Below are positions 1 to 7,783 of a stretch of DNA of 45,650 bases, piece by piece. The position numbers were made by a program, and so were the translations under genes. Below the pieces are notes generated by a model that ran no database searches, was not told the origin of the DNA, and was given only the letters and a program-made list of their open reading frames with translations. The first letter of the stretch is position 1, and each line of letters opens with the position of its first letter. This DNA is from a virus. Location: positions 1-45,650 of IMG/VR virus record IMGVR_UViG_3300022073_000023. One strand, 5' to 3'.

Positions 1-55
1 CTCGCCGTAGTCACCATCGCGGCAGGCGGAAACGCCGTCCTCGGATGGATCGCCG
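1..55. repeat. Terminal direct repeat (left copy), circular assembly overlap
   Basis: Bases 1-55 are identical to 45596-45650. The repeat lies inside a reading frame that is only complete when the two ends are joined, so the molecule is circular or circularly permuted. A 55-base overlap is typical of a de Bruijn assembler run with k=55; this is an inference and a real 55-bp terminal redundancy is not excluded. Confidence 0.9.
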
Positions 56-120
56 TCCTCGGCCTGCTACTCGCCGGCATCGGCTTCGGACAGCAGATCC
101 TCGCCGCCCTCGAAAAGTGA
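1..120 (+). CDS. Two-helix membrane peptide, C-terminal part (continues from 45515)
   Basis: This is the second half of a 66-residue plus-strand frame that starts with ATG at 45515, crosses the circular junction and stops at 118-120. The complete peptide has a short polar N terminus (MNANTNAQRPG), two hydrophobic segments (about residues 17-35 and 40-57) and a QQILAALEK tail. It runs against every neighbouring late gene. Its last 54 bases overlap the 3' end of the tail chaperone T frame on the other strand. I do not recognise a family. Its position and autonomous promoter resemble a moron gene (inference). Confidence 0.5.
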   Translation, partial: LAVVTIAAGGNAVLGWIAVLGLLLAGIGFGQQILAALEK

Positions 121-483
121 GAGCGGCGGGCGCGTCACCACATCCGCATCGATCTCCTCCACGTACAACAGCTGGCCGTCGTCCGGCTTGAAACCGTCCG
201 CCCGCGTCACACTGTGCAACTCAGCAGCCCGGTAGCAGTACGTGTCGTCCACAACCGTGTACACGCCGTTGTTGTCCGGGTTGCGGCACTCCAGCACGTA
301 CCCGCCGCACTCGCTGCATGTCGTGTCCAAGTACCTCTGATAGGCGAGAATCAGCAGATGGTCCCGCTCACCCCACTCCGTGCCACCCAACAGCGCGGAC
401 GGGGGACGGGACCACTTCTCACACGCCCGCAACGCGGAAAGCGTCAGCCTTCCCCGTCCGGCGTGGAAAGCTGCGGCAAAAAA
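67..483 (-). CDS. Tail assembly chaperone T region, made as a G-T fusion by -1 frameshift
   Basis: This frame has no convincing start of its own (only a TTG at 432). It is open back to 483, where it is in the -1 frame relative to the upstream gene at the slippery run TTTTTTG. Ribosomes that slip would join residues 1-161 of the upstream protein to 136 residues from this frame, giving about 297 residues. Fused G and G-T chaperones that coat the tape measure before tail-tube polymerisation are standard in long-tailed phages and always sit between the tube protein and the tape measure, as here. The region holds a CxxC...C cluster (TTCSECGGYVLEC). It ends at TAG 67-69. Confidence 0.85.
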   Translation of the reverse strand, partial: FFAAAFHAGRGRLTLSALRACEKWSRPPSALLGGTEWGERDHLLILAYQRYLDTTCSECGGYVLECRNPDNNGVYTVVDDTYCYRAAELHSVTRADGFKPDDGQLLYVEEIDADVVTRPPLSLFEGGEDLLSEADAGE

Positions 484-959
484 TCTGCGCTCGGCTCCGG
501 CACCTCACCACACGCCCGCGTGTAAGCCTCAGCCACACGATCCTGCTGCGCCGGCCCGATACCCGACATGAACCGGTCGAACTGCTCACGGTTCATCTTC
601 GGGGACACCAGCGCATCAAAGATCAGGGTGCGGGCCACCTCCACCGGGGAAGCGTCCTCCGCACCCTTCAGCGCCGCCACCTTCTCATCCCGGTCATGGC
701 CCTGCACCGTCACCAGCAGCGACGCCGCCTTCATCTCCTCGGCCAGCTGCGCATACTGGGCACGCAGCGACGCCGGCGACGCATCAACCAGGCCACGCTC
801 GCCGTCATCAACCGAGTCCGCGTTCTCGATCTGCGCGGCCAGGTCGTCCAGCTGCGCCATAATGTCGCCGCGCTGATACACGCGCACCGAACGCTGAGGA
901 CGCGACAGGCCATCCAGCCACGCGTCCACGTCAAAATCCTTAGGGGTGTTCTTACCCAT
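444..959 (-). CDS. Tail assembly chaperone G
   Basis: The 171-residue acidic, helical protein lies directly after the tail tube gene and before the T frame and the tape measure, the standard place of the lambda gpG analogue. It starts at ATG 959 with AAAGGAGAAGGC in front. The frame contains a canonical -1 slippery heptamer near its 3' end (GAT TTT TTG, 485-477); without slippage it ends as ...STPDGEG. The assignment rests on position, size and the frameshift, since the sequence family itself is weakly conserved. A terminator just upstream (981-1027) should lower its expression relative to the tube protein. Confidence 0.88.
   Translation of the reverse strand: MGKNTPKDFDVDAWLDGLSRPQRSVRVYQRGDIMAQLDDLAAQIENADSVDDGERGLVDASPASLRAQYAQLAEEMKAASLLVTVQGHDRDEKVAALKGAEDASPVEVARTLIFDALVSPKMNREQFDRFMSGIGPAQQDRVAEAYTRACGEVPEPSADFLPQLSTPDGEG
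477..483 (-). other. Programmed -1 ribosomal frameshift site (T TTT TTG)
   Basis: Read on the minus strand the zero frame is GAT TTT TTG CCG. The heptamer fits X XXY YYZ exactly (X=T, Y=T, Z=G). The -1 frame then runs without a stop from 483 to TAG at 67. I did not establish a downstream stimulatory structure. Confidence 0.85.
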
Positions 960-980
960 GCCTTCTCCTTTAGGCGGCTC

Positions 981-1027
981 AAAAAGTGGGGCCGTGGCGG
1001 GCGGTGAGCCGTCCGCCCGCCACGGGG
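981..1027 (-). terminator. Rho-independent terminator after the tail tube gene
   Basis: A perfect 13-bp stem (992-1004 with 1013-1025, 8-base loop) is followed on the minus strand by CCCCAC and five T (985-981). It stands between the tail tube gene and the chaperone gene. Partial termination here would explain high tube-protein output and low chaperone output. Confidence 0.85.
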
Positions 1028-1031
1028 TCTA

Positions 1032-1547
1032 TCAGGCGGCGGCGACCTCGATAAACGGGTAGCCCTTCTGCACCTTCAGCGGCACCCGGTACTTAATGAA
1101 GCCGGAACCGTCCGTGCGGGCGGGGTTATCGTTGATGACCTCGCCGCCCAGGTAGATCTCATCACCCGCAGCCCAGTCCTCGCGCGCCGGCTTATCCGTC
1201 TGGCGCGCGTAAGCCCAGAACGTGGTGCCCTTGACCTTCAGCACCTCCATGGCGGCCTCGGCCTGCGAGGTGCCATCGAAGCCTCCGCCCGTGGCGAACT
1301 GACGCCAGATGGTGAAGCCGCCGTTGAACACGGACGAGGTCATCACCTCAGCGGCGGTCTCGTCGCACAGCGCCTGCTCGGAGACAGTGTTCGAGTCGCC
1401 GGCACCCCAGGTGAAGTCGGAGGCGAGCACGTCACACGAAATGTCGATGCCCGCGTTCAGCTCAGTGGCGGTCGGGGCCTCCGGGTTAGCCGGGGCAGCA
1501 GTCAGGATAGTGAACTTGGTCTTGCCGTCAGCGATCATCTTCGCCAT
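1032..1547 (-). CDS. Major tail tube protein
   Basis: This 171-residue protein has the composition of a siphovirus tail tube subunit: an N-terminal MAKMIADGKTKFTIL segment, a central region rich in beta-type residues (FTIWRQFATGGG, TTFWAYARQTDKP) and a C-terminal KYRVPLKVQKGYPF. It polymerises into the tube around the tape measure (family knowledge). The start is ATG 1547 with an AAGGAGG site 6-8 bases upstream. It follows the tail terminator and a 61-residue protein and precedes the frameshifted chaperones, which fixes the assignment. A strong terminator follows at 981-1027. Confidence 0.88.
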   Translation of the reverse strand: MAKMIADGKTKFTILTAAPANPEAPTATELNAGIDISCDVLASDFTWGAGDSNTVSEQALCDETAAEVMTSSVFNGGFTIWRQFATGGGFDGTSQAEAAMEVLKVKGTTFWAYARQTDKPAREDWAAGDEIYLGGEVINDNPARTDGSGFIKYRVPLKVQKGYPFIEVAAA

Positions 1548-1549
1548 GG

Positions 1550-1735
1550 TCAGTCCTCCTTGGTCTTAGGGGAAGAGGCCGACCCGGCGGTCTGGCCCTT
1601 GGTCTCGTCCGCCTTCGACTGGCGGGCGGTCTTCTTGAAACGCTTGAACTGAGGGTGGTCCAGTTCAAGCCAATGGGCCGGGATCGTATACTTCCGCCCG
1701 GTCTCGGTGTCCTGCACGTCAACCTTCTCGGTCAT
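1550..1735 (-). CDS. Small charged protein of the tail module
   Basis: A 61-residue protein between tail terminator and tail tube genes. It overlaps the former by ATGA (1735-1732) and ends 2 bases before the latter. It opens MTEKVDVQDTETGRKYTIPA and has a basic middle and a Ser/Lys/Thr-rich tail. The tight coupling supports translation. I recognise no domain; small head-tail or tail accessory proteins are common at this place. Confidence 0.75.
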   Translation of the reverse strand: MTEKVDVQDTETGRKYTIPAHWLELDHPQFKRFKKTARQSKADETKGQTAGSASSPKTKED

Positions 1736-2160
1736 GTCAGCTCCCTGGTAGCAATCAGGCGGTACTCATCGACCGCGAAATGGGGATGCATCTGCTCTAT
1801 CTGCACGGACTCATCGGCGGCGATGCCGGCCAGTGGGGCTTGGCGTAGCGGTGCGCACGTCCACCCCTCGACTTCCAGCACGGCACGGTTCAGGGCTGCC
1901 CTAGTCCGGCGCGCGAGAACCGCCACAGACTCCTTGGACAACCCCACATAGGTCGCACGGATGTTCACTTCCAGGGCGTCCGGCAGATCCGCCAACGAGT
2001 CATCCCACCCAGGCTGATCCCCAGAGAACTCCAGCCCCAGGTCGGACCACAGCACAACATAGGGGTAGTCCTGGGGTGTCGGACGGTCGGGCAGGTCAGC
2101 GCCCATCTCGTGCGCCCGGAACGGGACACGGGCGGCAGCGGCGGCGATGAACTCAATCAC
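1732..2160 (-). CDS. Tail terminator / tail completion protein
   Basis: 142 residues, starting at GTG 2160 and coupled to the upstream gene by overlap. The layout (N-terminal helix MIEFIAAAAARVP, a YPYVVLWSDLG strand, central NIRATYVGLSKESVAVLARRTRAAL) fits the lambda gpU-like tail terminator fold that caps the tail tube and joins it to the head. Position after an HK97 gp10-like protein and before the tube protein is the canonical slot. The family call is by context plus general pattern, not a diagnostic motif. Confidence 0.75.
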   Translation of the reverse strand: MIEFIAAAAARVPFRAHEMGADLPDRPTPQDYPYVVLWSDLGLEFSGDQPGWDDSLADLPDALEVNIRATYVGLSKESVAVLARRTRAALNRAVLEVEGWTCAPLRQAPLAGIAADESVQIEQMHPHFAVDEYRLIATRELT

Positions 2161-2552
2161 AGCAACCCCTCCGCCGCGTCCTTGATGTACCCGACCATCC
2201 GTGAACCCTGCTCCACCGCATGGAATACCGGGTCACGGACCGTCCCACCACCGCCATTGACGCCACCGAAATAGGCGATACCGGCAAGCGGGGCAGAACT
2301 GTTGCGCTCAGCGTTCGGGCCGATCTCCGCCGACATCGACAACGCGCCGAGCACGCCGCCCTCCGTCACGTCATAGTCAACGGACTGGGCGACCTGCTTG
2401 AAGTGCCTGGACTCGCGGAGGTCAGCCTGCATGCCGTTCTTCACCTCCAGCGCCGTGCGCCGGAAGATCGGCTTGGACTTGCGTGCCATAACCTGCGGCA
2501 TCTTTCCCAGGTCCGAAGCGAGAGCGTACAACTCCTTGTTGTCGATAGCCAC
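2157..2552 (-). CDS. HK97 gp10-like head-tail protein
   Basis: 131 residues. The N-terminal ELYALASDLGKMPQVM and following RRTALEVKNGMQADLR segment resemble HK97 gp10-like neck/tail proteins, which often read ...K..A..V...A..... The C-terminal half (AEIGPNAERN, GIAYFGGVNGGGG) is typical of the same family. GTG start at 2552 overlaps the upstream stop (TAGTG); its own 3' end overlaps the tail terminator start. It probably takes part in joining heads to tails. Confidence 0.8.
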   Translation of the reverse strand: MAIDNKELYALASDLGKMPQVMARKSKPIFRRTALEVKNGMQADLRESRHFKQVAQSVDYDVTEGGVLGALSMSAEIGPNAERNSSAPLAGIAYFGGVNGGGGTVRDPVFHAVEQGSRMVGYIKDAAEGLL

Positions 2553-2959
2553 TACGCGGCCACCTCCTCCGCCTCACACCGCGTCATCGTTGCGTGAGAC
2601 TTACGCGGGGCCGACTTCACGCGAAACGTCCGCCCCACCAGGTGCGGCTCAGTCAACGACTCAACCACCCGCACCTCGTCATCCACCACCGGCTCAACGG
2701 ACACCGGAAGCTGCACAGTCAGATCGGACAGGATGTACACCTGAACGCCGTCCACCGTCTTCGCCTCAGTCGCGCGACCCTGCACCCGCCCAATGCCCTC
2801 ATACACGACCACAGACGGGACAGAAGCCACACCAGTCACCGGGTCAGTCACCGGACCGCCAGACGCCCTCGACACACGCACAAGATCCGTCATCAACGAC
2901 TCAGCAGCACGACGGCCACGGGCCGTCAACTCATCCGCACTCACACCGGCCACCGCCAT
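2552..2959 (-). CDS. Head-tail connector / stopper-like protein
   Basis: I chose ATG 2959 (MAVAGVSADELTARG), which overlaps the previous gene by 19 bases; an upstream in-frame TTG at 2977 is possible. The product has 135 residues, rich in beta-type sequence (VQVYILSDLTVQLPV, VDDEVRVVESL, LVGRTFRVKSAP). This matches the DUF6093/head-closure class found between adaptor and gp10-like genes in actinophages. The assignment is positional. No independent Shine-Dalgarno is seen, so translation is probably coupled to the upstream gene. Confidence 0.75.
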   Translation of the reverse strand: MAVAGVSADELTARGRRAAESLMTDLVRVSRASGGPVTDPVTGVASVPSVVVYEGIGRVQGRATEAKTVDGVQVYILSDLTVQLPVSVEPVVDDEVRVVESLTEPHLVGRTFRVKSAPRKSHATMTRCEAEEVAA

Positions 2960-3375
2960 GACGTAGACGTAGACCAAACACCGCGCACATCATCCGGGGC
3001 ACCAGACGCACGAATCGAAAACGCCGCAGACGCCGAAGCAGGCATCAACTGCGCCCACTCCTCATCCGTGAACCCCACACTCGACGCCGACACAGCCGAA
3101 TCGAACGTGCGAGACTCCGTGTAGTCATCAATCGTGCGGGACTCCTGCCGCAACCCCTCCGGATTCAGCATGATCCGCCGCACAGCCTGCGCGAACACCG
3201 CCCGCACAACCTCCAACGACGGCGAACCGTTGAAAGACCGGGCAACGAACCCAGGGGCGCGAGCCTCAGCCAACGCCTCCAGGTCCGTCAACCACGCATC
3301 CACCTGAGCGCGCTGGGAGACAGTCAGGTCACGACCCAGGCGAACCTGAACATCATCAGCAGTCACAAGGGCCAT
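2941..3375 (-). CDS. Head-tail adaptor (Gp19/gp6-like)
   Basis: 144 residues beginning MALVTADDVQVRLGRDLT, followed by helices containing DAWLTDLEALAEAR and VRAVFAQAVRRIMLNPEGLRQE. The phrase with an arginine-rich helix ending in NPEG is characteristic of the Gp19/Gp15/Gp42-like adaptor family. These form the ring directly beneath the portal (family knowledge). It is the first connector gene after the capsid genes. Its last codons overlap the next gene. Confidence 0.8.
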   Translation of the reverse strand: MALVTADDVQVRLGRDLTVSQRAQVDAWLTDLEALAEARAPGFVARSFNGSPSLEVVRAVFAQAVRRIMLNPEGLRQESRTIDDYTESRTFDSAVSASSVGFTDEEWAQLMPASASAAFSIRASGAPDDVRGVWSTSTSWRWPV

Positions 3376-3423
3376 GCCCTGACCTCCCCTCAGCTACGAC
3401 GCGAACCGCGCCGGTTGGTAGGG

Positions 3424-3735
3424 TCACTCCGCAGGCGCGGTGCTGGTAACCCCGGTGTCGTAGTTGTGAGTCACGGTGAGCCGCTTACCGTCCGGCGAAA
3501 GCACCTCATAGGTCTCCGTTCGCGTGCCAGTCAGCTCGGCAGGCCGGTACTCCCCGACCTTCACAACGGCGTTCACCGTCTGATGGCCGGCAGCAGCAGC
3601 AGCCGCCTTGTCCGGGCGCACCGAAGTCGCCCGCTCAGCAGGGTCCCAGGTATCCGCCGGGGCATCCCCCGTGGCGGTCGGCTGGGGCTTAGTAACATCG
3701 TTCGAAAGACGAGTCGTCTTGGGGCGAGTTGCCAT
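3424..3735 (-). CDS. Hypothetical protein downstream of the major capsid gene
   Basis: 103 residues: an Ala/Thr/Pro-rich N-terminal half (many T and P, AAAAAAG run) followed by a beta-type C-terminal half (AVVKVGEYRPAEL, TYEVLSPDGKRLTVTHNYDTG). The gene sits between the major capsid and the adaptor genes, where small head decoration or accessory proteins often lie. No diagnostic motif is seen. It starts at ATG 3735 with a GGAGG site. Confidence 0.7.
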   Translation of the reverse strand: MATRPKTTRLSNDVTKPQPTATGDAPADTWDPAERATSVRPDKAAAAAAGHQTVNAVVKVGEYRPAELTGTRTETYEVLSPDGKRLTVTHNYDTGVTSTAPAE

Positions 3736-3752
3736 GTTGTTTCCTCCTAGAA

Positions 3753-4664
3753 TCAGGCGCTCTTGACGCCCTTGAGGCGGGCAGCGGCCTTGCCGCCCTG
3801 CGCGGTCAGACCGACGAAGAACTCGATACGGACACCCAGAGCAGGCTTCTCCTGAAGCTCCCCCAGCTGCTTGACCTGCACTCCACCGTTAGTGAAGCCC
3901 AGCACGCCCACGTCATCGAAACCGGACGCGAACTTCACCGCGTAGAAGTCCGAACCATCCTCAGCGTTCGCCGGGAGAATGGGACGACCAGACCAGTGCT
4001 CGCCCGGGTCCACGAACGGCACACCGTTCCAGGTGAACTCGCGCTTGCCCGTGATCTCCGAGTTGATGTAGTCAGCACCGCCGACCTTACGGCCCAGCGA
4101 CTTAAGCTTGGCGATAGCAGCCTGGGGCGCGTACACCACATCGGGGATACCGCCCTGGACCTGGCCGAACAGCTCGTCCAGCTCATCCAGGAACCCCTCA
4201 GAGTTGGTCGGCGCGGAAGAGTCAATGACCTGAGCGCCAACAAGACGCTTACGCAGGCCGTCGAAACCCTTGGGGTCAACGGTGGTGTCACCGTTGAACA
4301 TGGAGTCAACGAACGTGGCCTGAAGCGACTCGACCTTCATGCGGGTCTGGCCGGCGAGCAGAAGCTCCGGGGTGGAGTCCATCGTGCGCTCGATGAAAGT
4401 GTCAACGTGCGCCTCACCGCCCAGGATCACCAGAGACTCGGTGTCCTGGTTCACGAGGCCGGTGGACTCGACGTAAGCCTCGTTGACGGTACGGAACGCG
4501 GTGCCCGGAAGCACCTTGTCCTTCGAGTAGGCGTAGGCGGCACCGTTGATCGACTCCAGCGGGAGACGGTCAAAAACGGTGGACACCTGAGAGAACATCT
4601 CCATGGTGCCGCGACGGAGCGGCGACGGCTCCAGTGCGGCAGCCTGGGCAAGAGTGACGGCCAT
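3753..4664 (-). CDS. Major capsid protein (HK97 fold)
   Basis: 303 residues, directly downstream of the scaffold. N-terminal helix region is short, followed by E-loop-like sequence and segments typical of HK97-fold capsid proteins: LNEAYVESTGLVNQDTESLVILGGEAHVDTF, FDGLRKRL, a peripheral-domain-like GIPDVVYAPQAAIAKLKSLGR and FVDPGEHWSGRPILP. The C terminus (LGVRIEFFVGLTAQGGKAAARLKGVKSA) ends in the usual beta-rich axial-domain strand. It builds the icosahedral shell. Start ATG 4664 is adopted. Confidence 0.9.
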   Translation of the reverse strand: MAVTLAQAAALEPSPLRRGTMEMFSQVSTVFDRLPLESINGAAYAYSKDKVLPGTAFRTVNEAYVESTGLVNQDTESLVILGGEAHVDTFIERTMDSTPELLLAGQTRMKVESLQATFVDSMFNGDTTVDPKGFDGLRKRLVGAQVIDSSAPTNSEGFLDELDELFGQVQGGIPDVVYAPQAAIAKLKSLGRKVGGADYINSEITGKREFTWNGVPFVDPGEHWSGRPILPANAEDGSDFYAVKFASGFDDVGVLGFTNGGVQVKQLGELQEKPALGVRIEFFVGLTAQGGKAAARLKGVKSA

Positions 4665-4688
4665 GGTTCGGCCTTTCTGTTAGAAGGT

Positions 4689-5183
4689 TCAGAGTCGAAC
4701 CCCGGCGGCGAACGTGTCAGCGCCGGGGCGCGTTGCCGGGGCAGGCGTGCTAGAAGCACCCTGCGTGAAGTCCGGCTTGGGGGTGGAAGGGGTAGAGTTC
4801 AGGCGGGACATCAGCAGGTCAGCCTTCGCGGCCATCTGCTCCTCGTCCTCGCCAACGATGAACTCGATAAGGTCGGACGGGACACCCTTCTCCAGAGCGA
4901 TCCGGGAACGAGCGTTCTCGACCTGGAGACTTGCAAGCTTGGAGCGGTACTCCTCAGCGTCACGCTGCGCCTTCTGGAGCTCGGACAGGTTCGCGTCCTC
5001 AATCTCCTTCAGGCGGGCCTCAGCCTCAGCGAAACGGCGCTCAGCAGCCTTACGAGCATCGCGCTCAGCGGCCAGCGCCTTCTTCCCCGGATCACCCAGG
5101 GTCTCCTCCGCCTGCTGCTCCTCAACGGGAGTCTCAGCGGCCTCAACCTGGGTCGGTTCGGTGGTGTTGTCGGCGTCCGACAT
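4689..5183 (-). CDS. Capsid scaffolding protein
   Basis: I start at ATG 5183 because the preceding GGAGGG (inside the longer frame) is placed 4 bases upstream, giving 164 residues. The protein is acidic at the N terminus (EPTQVEAAETPVEEQQAEE), has a long charged coiled coil (about residues 35-90, AERDARKAAERRFAEAEARLKE) and a disordered Pro/Thr tail. This is the usual architecture of DUF4355-type phage scaffolds. It lies directly before the major capsid gene and is expected to direct procapsid assembly and then leave. Confidence 0.88.
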   Translation of the reverse strand: MSDADNTTEPTQVEAAETPVEEQQAEETLGDPGKKALAAERDARKAAERRFAEAEARLKEIEDANLSELQKAQRDAEEYRSKLASLQVENARSRIALEKGVPSDLIEFIVGEDEEQMAAKADLLMSRLNSTPSTPKPDFTQGASSTPAPATRPGADTFAAGVRL

Positions 5184-5238
5184 TTTGCCCTCCATCGCGG
5201 TAGGTGGAACCCGGACCGTGCATCGCGCACGACGGGAG

Positions 5239-6429
5239 TCAATCAGTGTGAATCTGGCCGTTCGATGCCAGCCAGCGCCGGTAGTCGGCCTCCACGCGGG
5301 CGGCGACCTCCGGGGTCAACGGGCCGTGCCCATGCGGGTTGCGGCCATCCTGGACCGCCTCCCACCGCAAACGCGCGGTCTGGAGACGCTTCTCAGCGGC
5401 AGTGAGGTCCGAACGTGGGACCACAGGGCCAGCGCCACGGATCGCGCCCTCAGCAACCTGCCCCTGCGGGAGCAGGTAGCCGTGCTTGGCGAGCAGAACC
5501 AAAGTCTCCTCACGCGGCAGCCCCTGGGCGTAGATCGCGTCCGGCGTCAGGCGCTTCCCCCTCGGGTTAGCGCCACCCCATAGCGCGCGCCTAGTCGTGC
5601 CCTCACGGGTGAAGTCCGAGGCCACCTTCTGGCCCCGCCGCGACCCATCCGCCGACACGCCCGCATAGGACATCCCACGGCGGGCGTTCACGACCTGAAA
5701 CAAGTCGGCCCCATCACGGATAGCCTGCGCCTGCGCCTTACCGAACGTCTTATCCTGCGCGGACTCACTCAACGACTCGAAATACGCATAAGGGTCATGG
5801 ACCAGGCCCTCACTCGAAGCCGCCTCAGTGCGCGTCGTCGGCACATGCACACAATCACAGCGCGGATGCCGTTGGAAACCCTCATTGTTCCGGTAAAAAC
5901 GGCCCGCAAGAACCGCGCACCGTGAACACGACGGCGGATTCAACATCCGCACATAGCCGACCTTCGGGCGGGCGAACGTGTCCAACCCCGCCGCAGTACG
6001 CCCAGCATCCGCCACCTGAGTGGCCGCCGACATCTGCAACACCTCACGGCCACGAGCCAACGCCACACGCTCCGGCATCCCGCCAGCAATCAGGTCCTTC
6101 GTGTGCGGGATAGCCGAATACAGGGCCGCACCCAACGAAGCGCCACGCGAAGACACGCCGGCCAAAGACGACGGGTCCACCCACGCCTCAGGGGCCTCAT
6201 ACAGCCCCTGATCCGCCAGCGTATTCCCGCCGTAACCTGCGCCGCGCGTGGCCGCGTCAAGCTGGAGCTTAGACACCGCCGCGACCAACGCCGGCGACAC
6301 ACCACCCCACGACTCAGACAGATAAGCCGCCGACAACGACGACCACGCCACAGCAGCAGCAGCTCTAGCCGACCGCTGCAACCGCAACATCGCCCGATAA
6401 TGCTTCACCGCAGTCTCCGGGGTGCTCAT
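5239..6429 (-). CDS. MuF-like minor head protein
   Basis: 396 residues. Helical N-terminal part, then a conserved block NPPSCSRCAVLAGRFYR followed by HPRCDCVHVP. This Cys/His block is the hallmark of the Mu gpF-like minor capsid domain in actinophages. The C-terminal third is charged, with a GREVLQM to QTARLRWEAV pattern. It starts at ATG 6429 overlapping the portal stop (ATGA), which couples the two products. MuF proteins are carried in the head and sometimes injected; no toxin domain is recognised here. Confidence 0.85.
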   Translation of the reverse strand: MSTPETAVKHYRAMLRLQRSARAAAAVAWSSLSAAYLSESWGGVSPALVAAVSKLQLDAATRGAGYGGNTLADQGLYEAPEAWVDPSSLAGVSSRGASLGAALYSAIPHTKDLIAGGMPERVALARGREVLQMSAATQVADAGRTAAGLDTFARPKVGYVRMLNPPSCSRCAVLAGRFYRNNEGFQRHPRCDCVHVPTTRTEAASSEGLVHDPYAYFESLSESAQDKTFGKAQAQAIRDGADLFQVVNARRGMSYAGVSADGSRRGQKVASDFTREGTTRRALWGGANPRGKRLTPDAIYAQGLPREETLVLLAKHGYLLPQGQVAEGAIRGAGPVVPRSDLTAAEKRLQTARLRWEAVQDGRNPHGHGPLTPEVAARVEADYRRWLASNGQIHTD

Positions 6430-7772
6430 GCGCCCTCGTCCACGACCTTCTCCAGCGCGACCAGACCGGCGCGCGCCTCAGCCTCGAACCTGGACCGCTC
6501 ACGCTCCATGCGCGCCTCAGACCAGCCCAGCTCCTCCCACACGCCCTCACGAGAAAGGATGCCCTGACCACTGTTGTACATCTTCGTCAGAGCGTCCGCC
6601 CGCTGCGCATACGTCGGAGTGCCAGCATCAAACCAGTCCGTCTTGATCCGCGACCCAGAAACCCACTCGCCAGTGCGGAACCGCTCAACCAGGCCCATCA
6701 CCCAACCCCAGCCGTCGCCGGCCAGAGCGGCCTTCTTCTCGACGTTCAGAATCAGACGCGCCTCCTCAGCGCGAATCGCACCCTCAGCCGCCGGATTCAC
6801 ACTCGTGATACCCACATAGCGGGCCGGCAGACCGTACAGGCCAGCCAGCTTCGACGCGTAATGGTCCACCGTGTTATGGAAGTTCGACAGGTCCGACGCC
6901 GCGAACTGACCAACCTTCGCATCCTTGTTCTGGTTCGCCCAAATCGCGTTGAAATACGCCTCCCACGCCGGGATCGGCTTACCCTCCGCGTCCACAAAAT
7001 CGCCCTTAGACATGCCAAGGACGTACTTCTGAGGCACAGAATGCGTCTCACCCGCGAGCTGCAAGTTCGTCAGCGACCGGGCCGCAGCATCAACCAGAGG
7101 GATCGCGTCCACCATCTCCGACACACCCGTCCACTGGCCCACACGGCGACGGTTCAAGAACATCACTAGAGGCACACGCCCCAGCCCGTGGTCGTCCCTA
7201 TCCTCGACCACCCACCGGCCCTGATGCCGCTTCAAGCGCATCGTGGAGTCAGGCAGGTACAGCACCGCATTAGACGGCGTGCCCGGCGCATCATTCTCAG
7301 ACGGCATCACCCGCACCGCAGCCCGCAGACGACGATGACGGTGGTCAATGTCCACCGCCAACTCACGCGGATTCTCCACCTGAATCAGCGGGAACTCCGG
7401 GTCCTCCTCATTCGCGCCCACAGACACAAACCCACGCCCAAGAATCAGCATCTCCTGATGGTGAGCGATTGACTCGGAGTCCAGGTTGTTATAGTCCCAC
7501 GACTCACGCAACGCCTCAGACGCCCGATCCTCACCCGGAAGATAGAACGCCTTCATCCGCATACGATCCGACACCGAATCGACCACAGTACGGCACCAGT
7601 TCAGCACCGTCTCAAACTTCCGCAACTCCGGCGGCACAGCGAGACCAATATGGGCAAGACGCTGGGTGCCCTCGTAGTAGCGATCAAACCGCTGATCGTC
7701 CGTATACGAGGTGAACAGCCGACGACTCAGGTCGTCAACCAGCTTAGACTCATCCAGGGGCAACAGGGACAT
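6426..7772 (-). CDS. Portal protein (SPP1 gp6-like)
   Basis: 448 residues from ATG 7772, preceded by AGGAGGTGC. An in-frame codon 24 bases upstream lacks such a site. Family features: FDRYYEGTQRLAHIGL, NWCRTVVDSVSDRM near the N terminus, the ENPRELAVDIDHR segment, GLGRVPLVMFLNRRR in the middle and GLPARYVGITSVNPAAEGAIRAEEARL towards the C terminus. It forms the dodecameric ring through which DNA is packaged by the terminase encoded just upstream. The stop overlaps the MuF-like gene. Confidence 0.93.
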   Translation of the reverse strand: MSLLPLDESKLVDDLSRRLFTSYTDDQRFDRYYEGTQRLAHIGLAVPPELRKFETVLNWCRTVVDSVSDRMRMKAFYLPGEDRASEALRESWDYNNLDSESIAHHQEMLILGRGFVSVGANEEDPEFPLIQVENPRELAVDIDHRHRRLRAAVRVMPSENDAPGTPSNAVLYLPDSTMRLKRHQGRWVVEDRDDHGLGRVPLVMFLNRRRVGQWTGVSEMVDAIPLVDAAARSLTNLQLAGETHSVPQKYVLGMSKGDFVDAEGKPIPAWEAYFNAIWANQNKDAKVGQFAASDLSNFHNTVDHYASKLAGLYGLPARYVGITSVNPAAEGAIRAEEARLILNVEKKAALAGDGWGWVMGLVERFRTGEWVSGSRIKTDWFDAGTPTYAQRADALTKMYNSGQGILSREGVWEELGWSEARMERERSRFEAEARAGLVALEKVVDEGA

Positions 7773-7783
7773 ACCAGCACCTC

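Noticed and set aside
1-55. 55-base terminal repeat as a true phage terminal redundancy
   Set aside because: Its length equals a common assembler k-mer and it lies inside a gene that is complete only after merging; assembly overlap is simpler.
3729-5405. Long plus-strand frame of 558 codons over the capsid and scaffold genes
   Set aside because: It is antisense to the clear major capsid and scaffold genes and its product is low-complexity Leu/Arg/Gly-rich; a GC-rich shadow frame.
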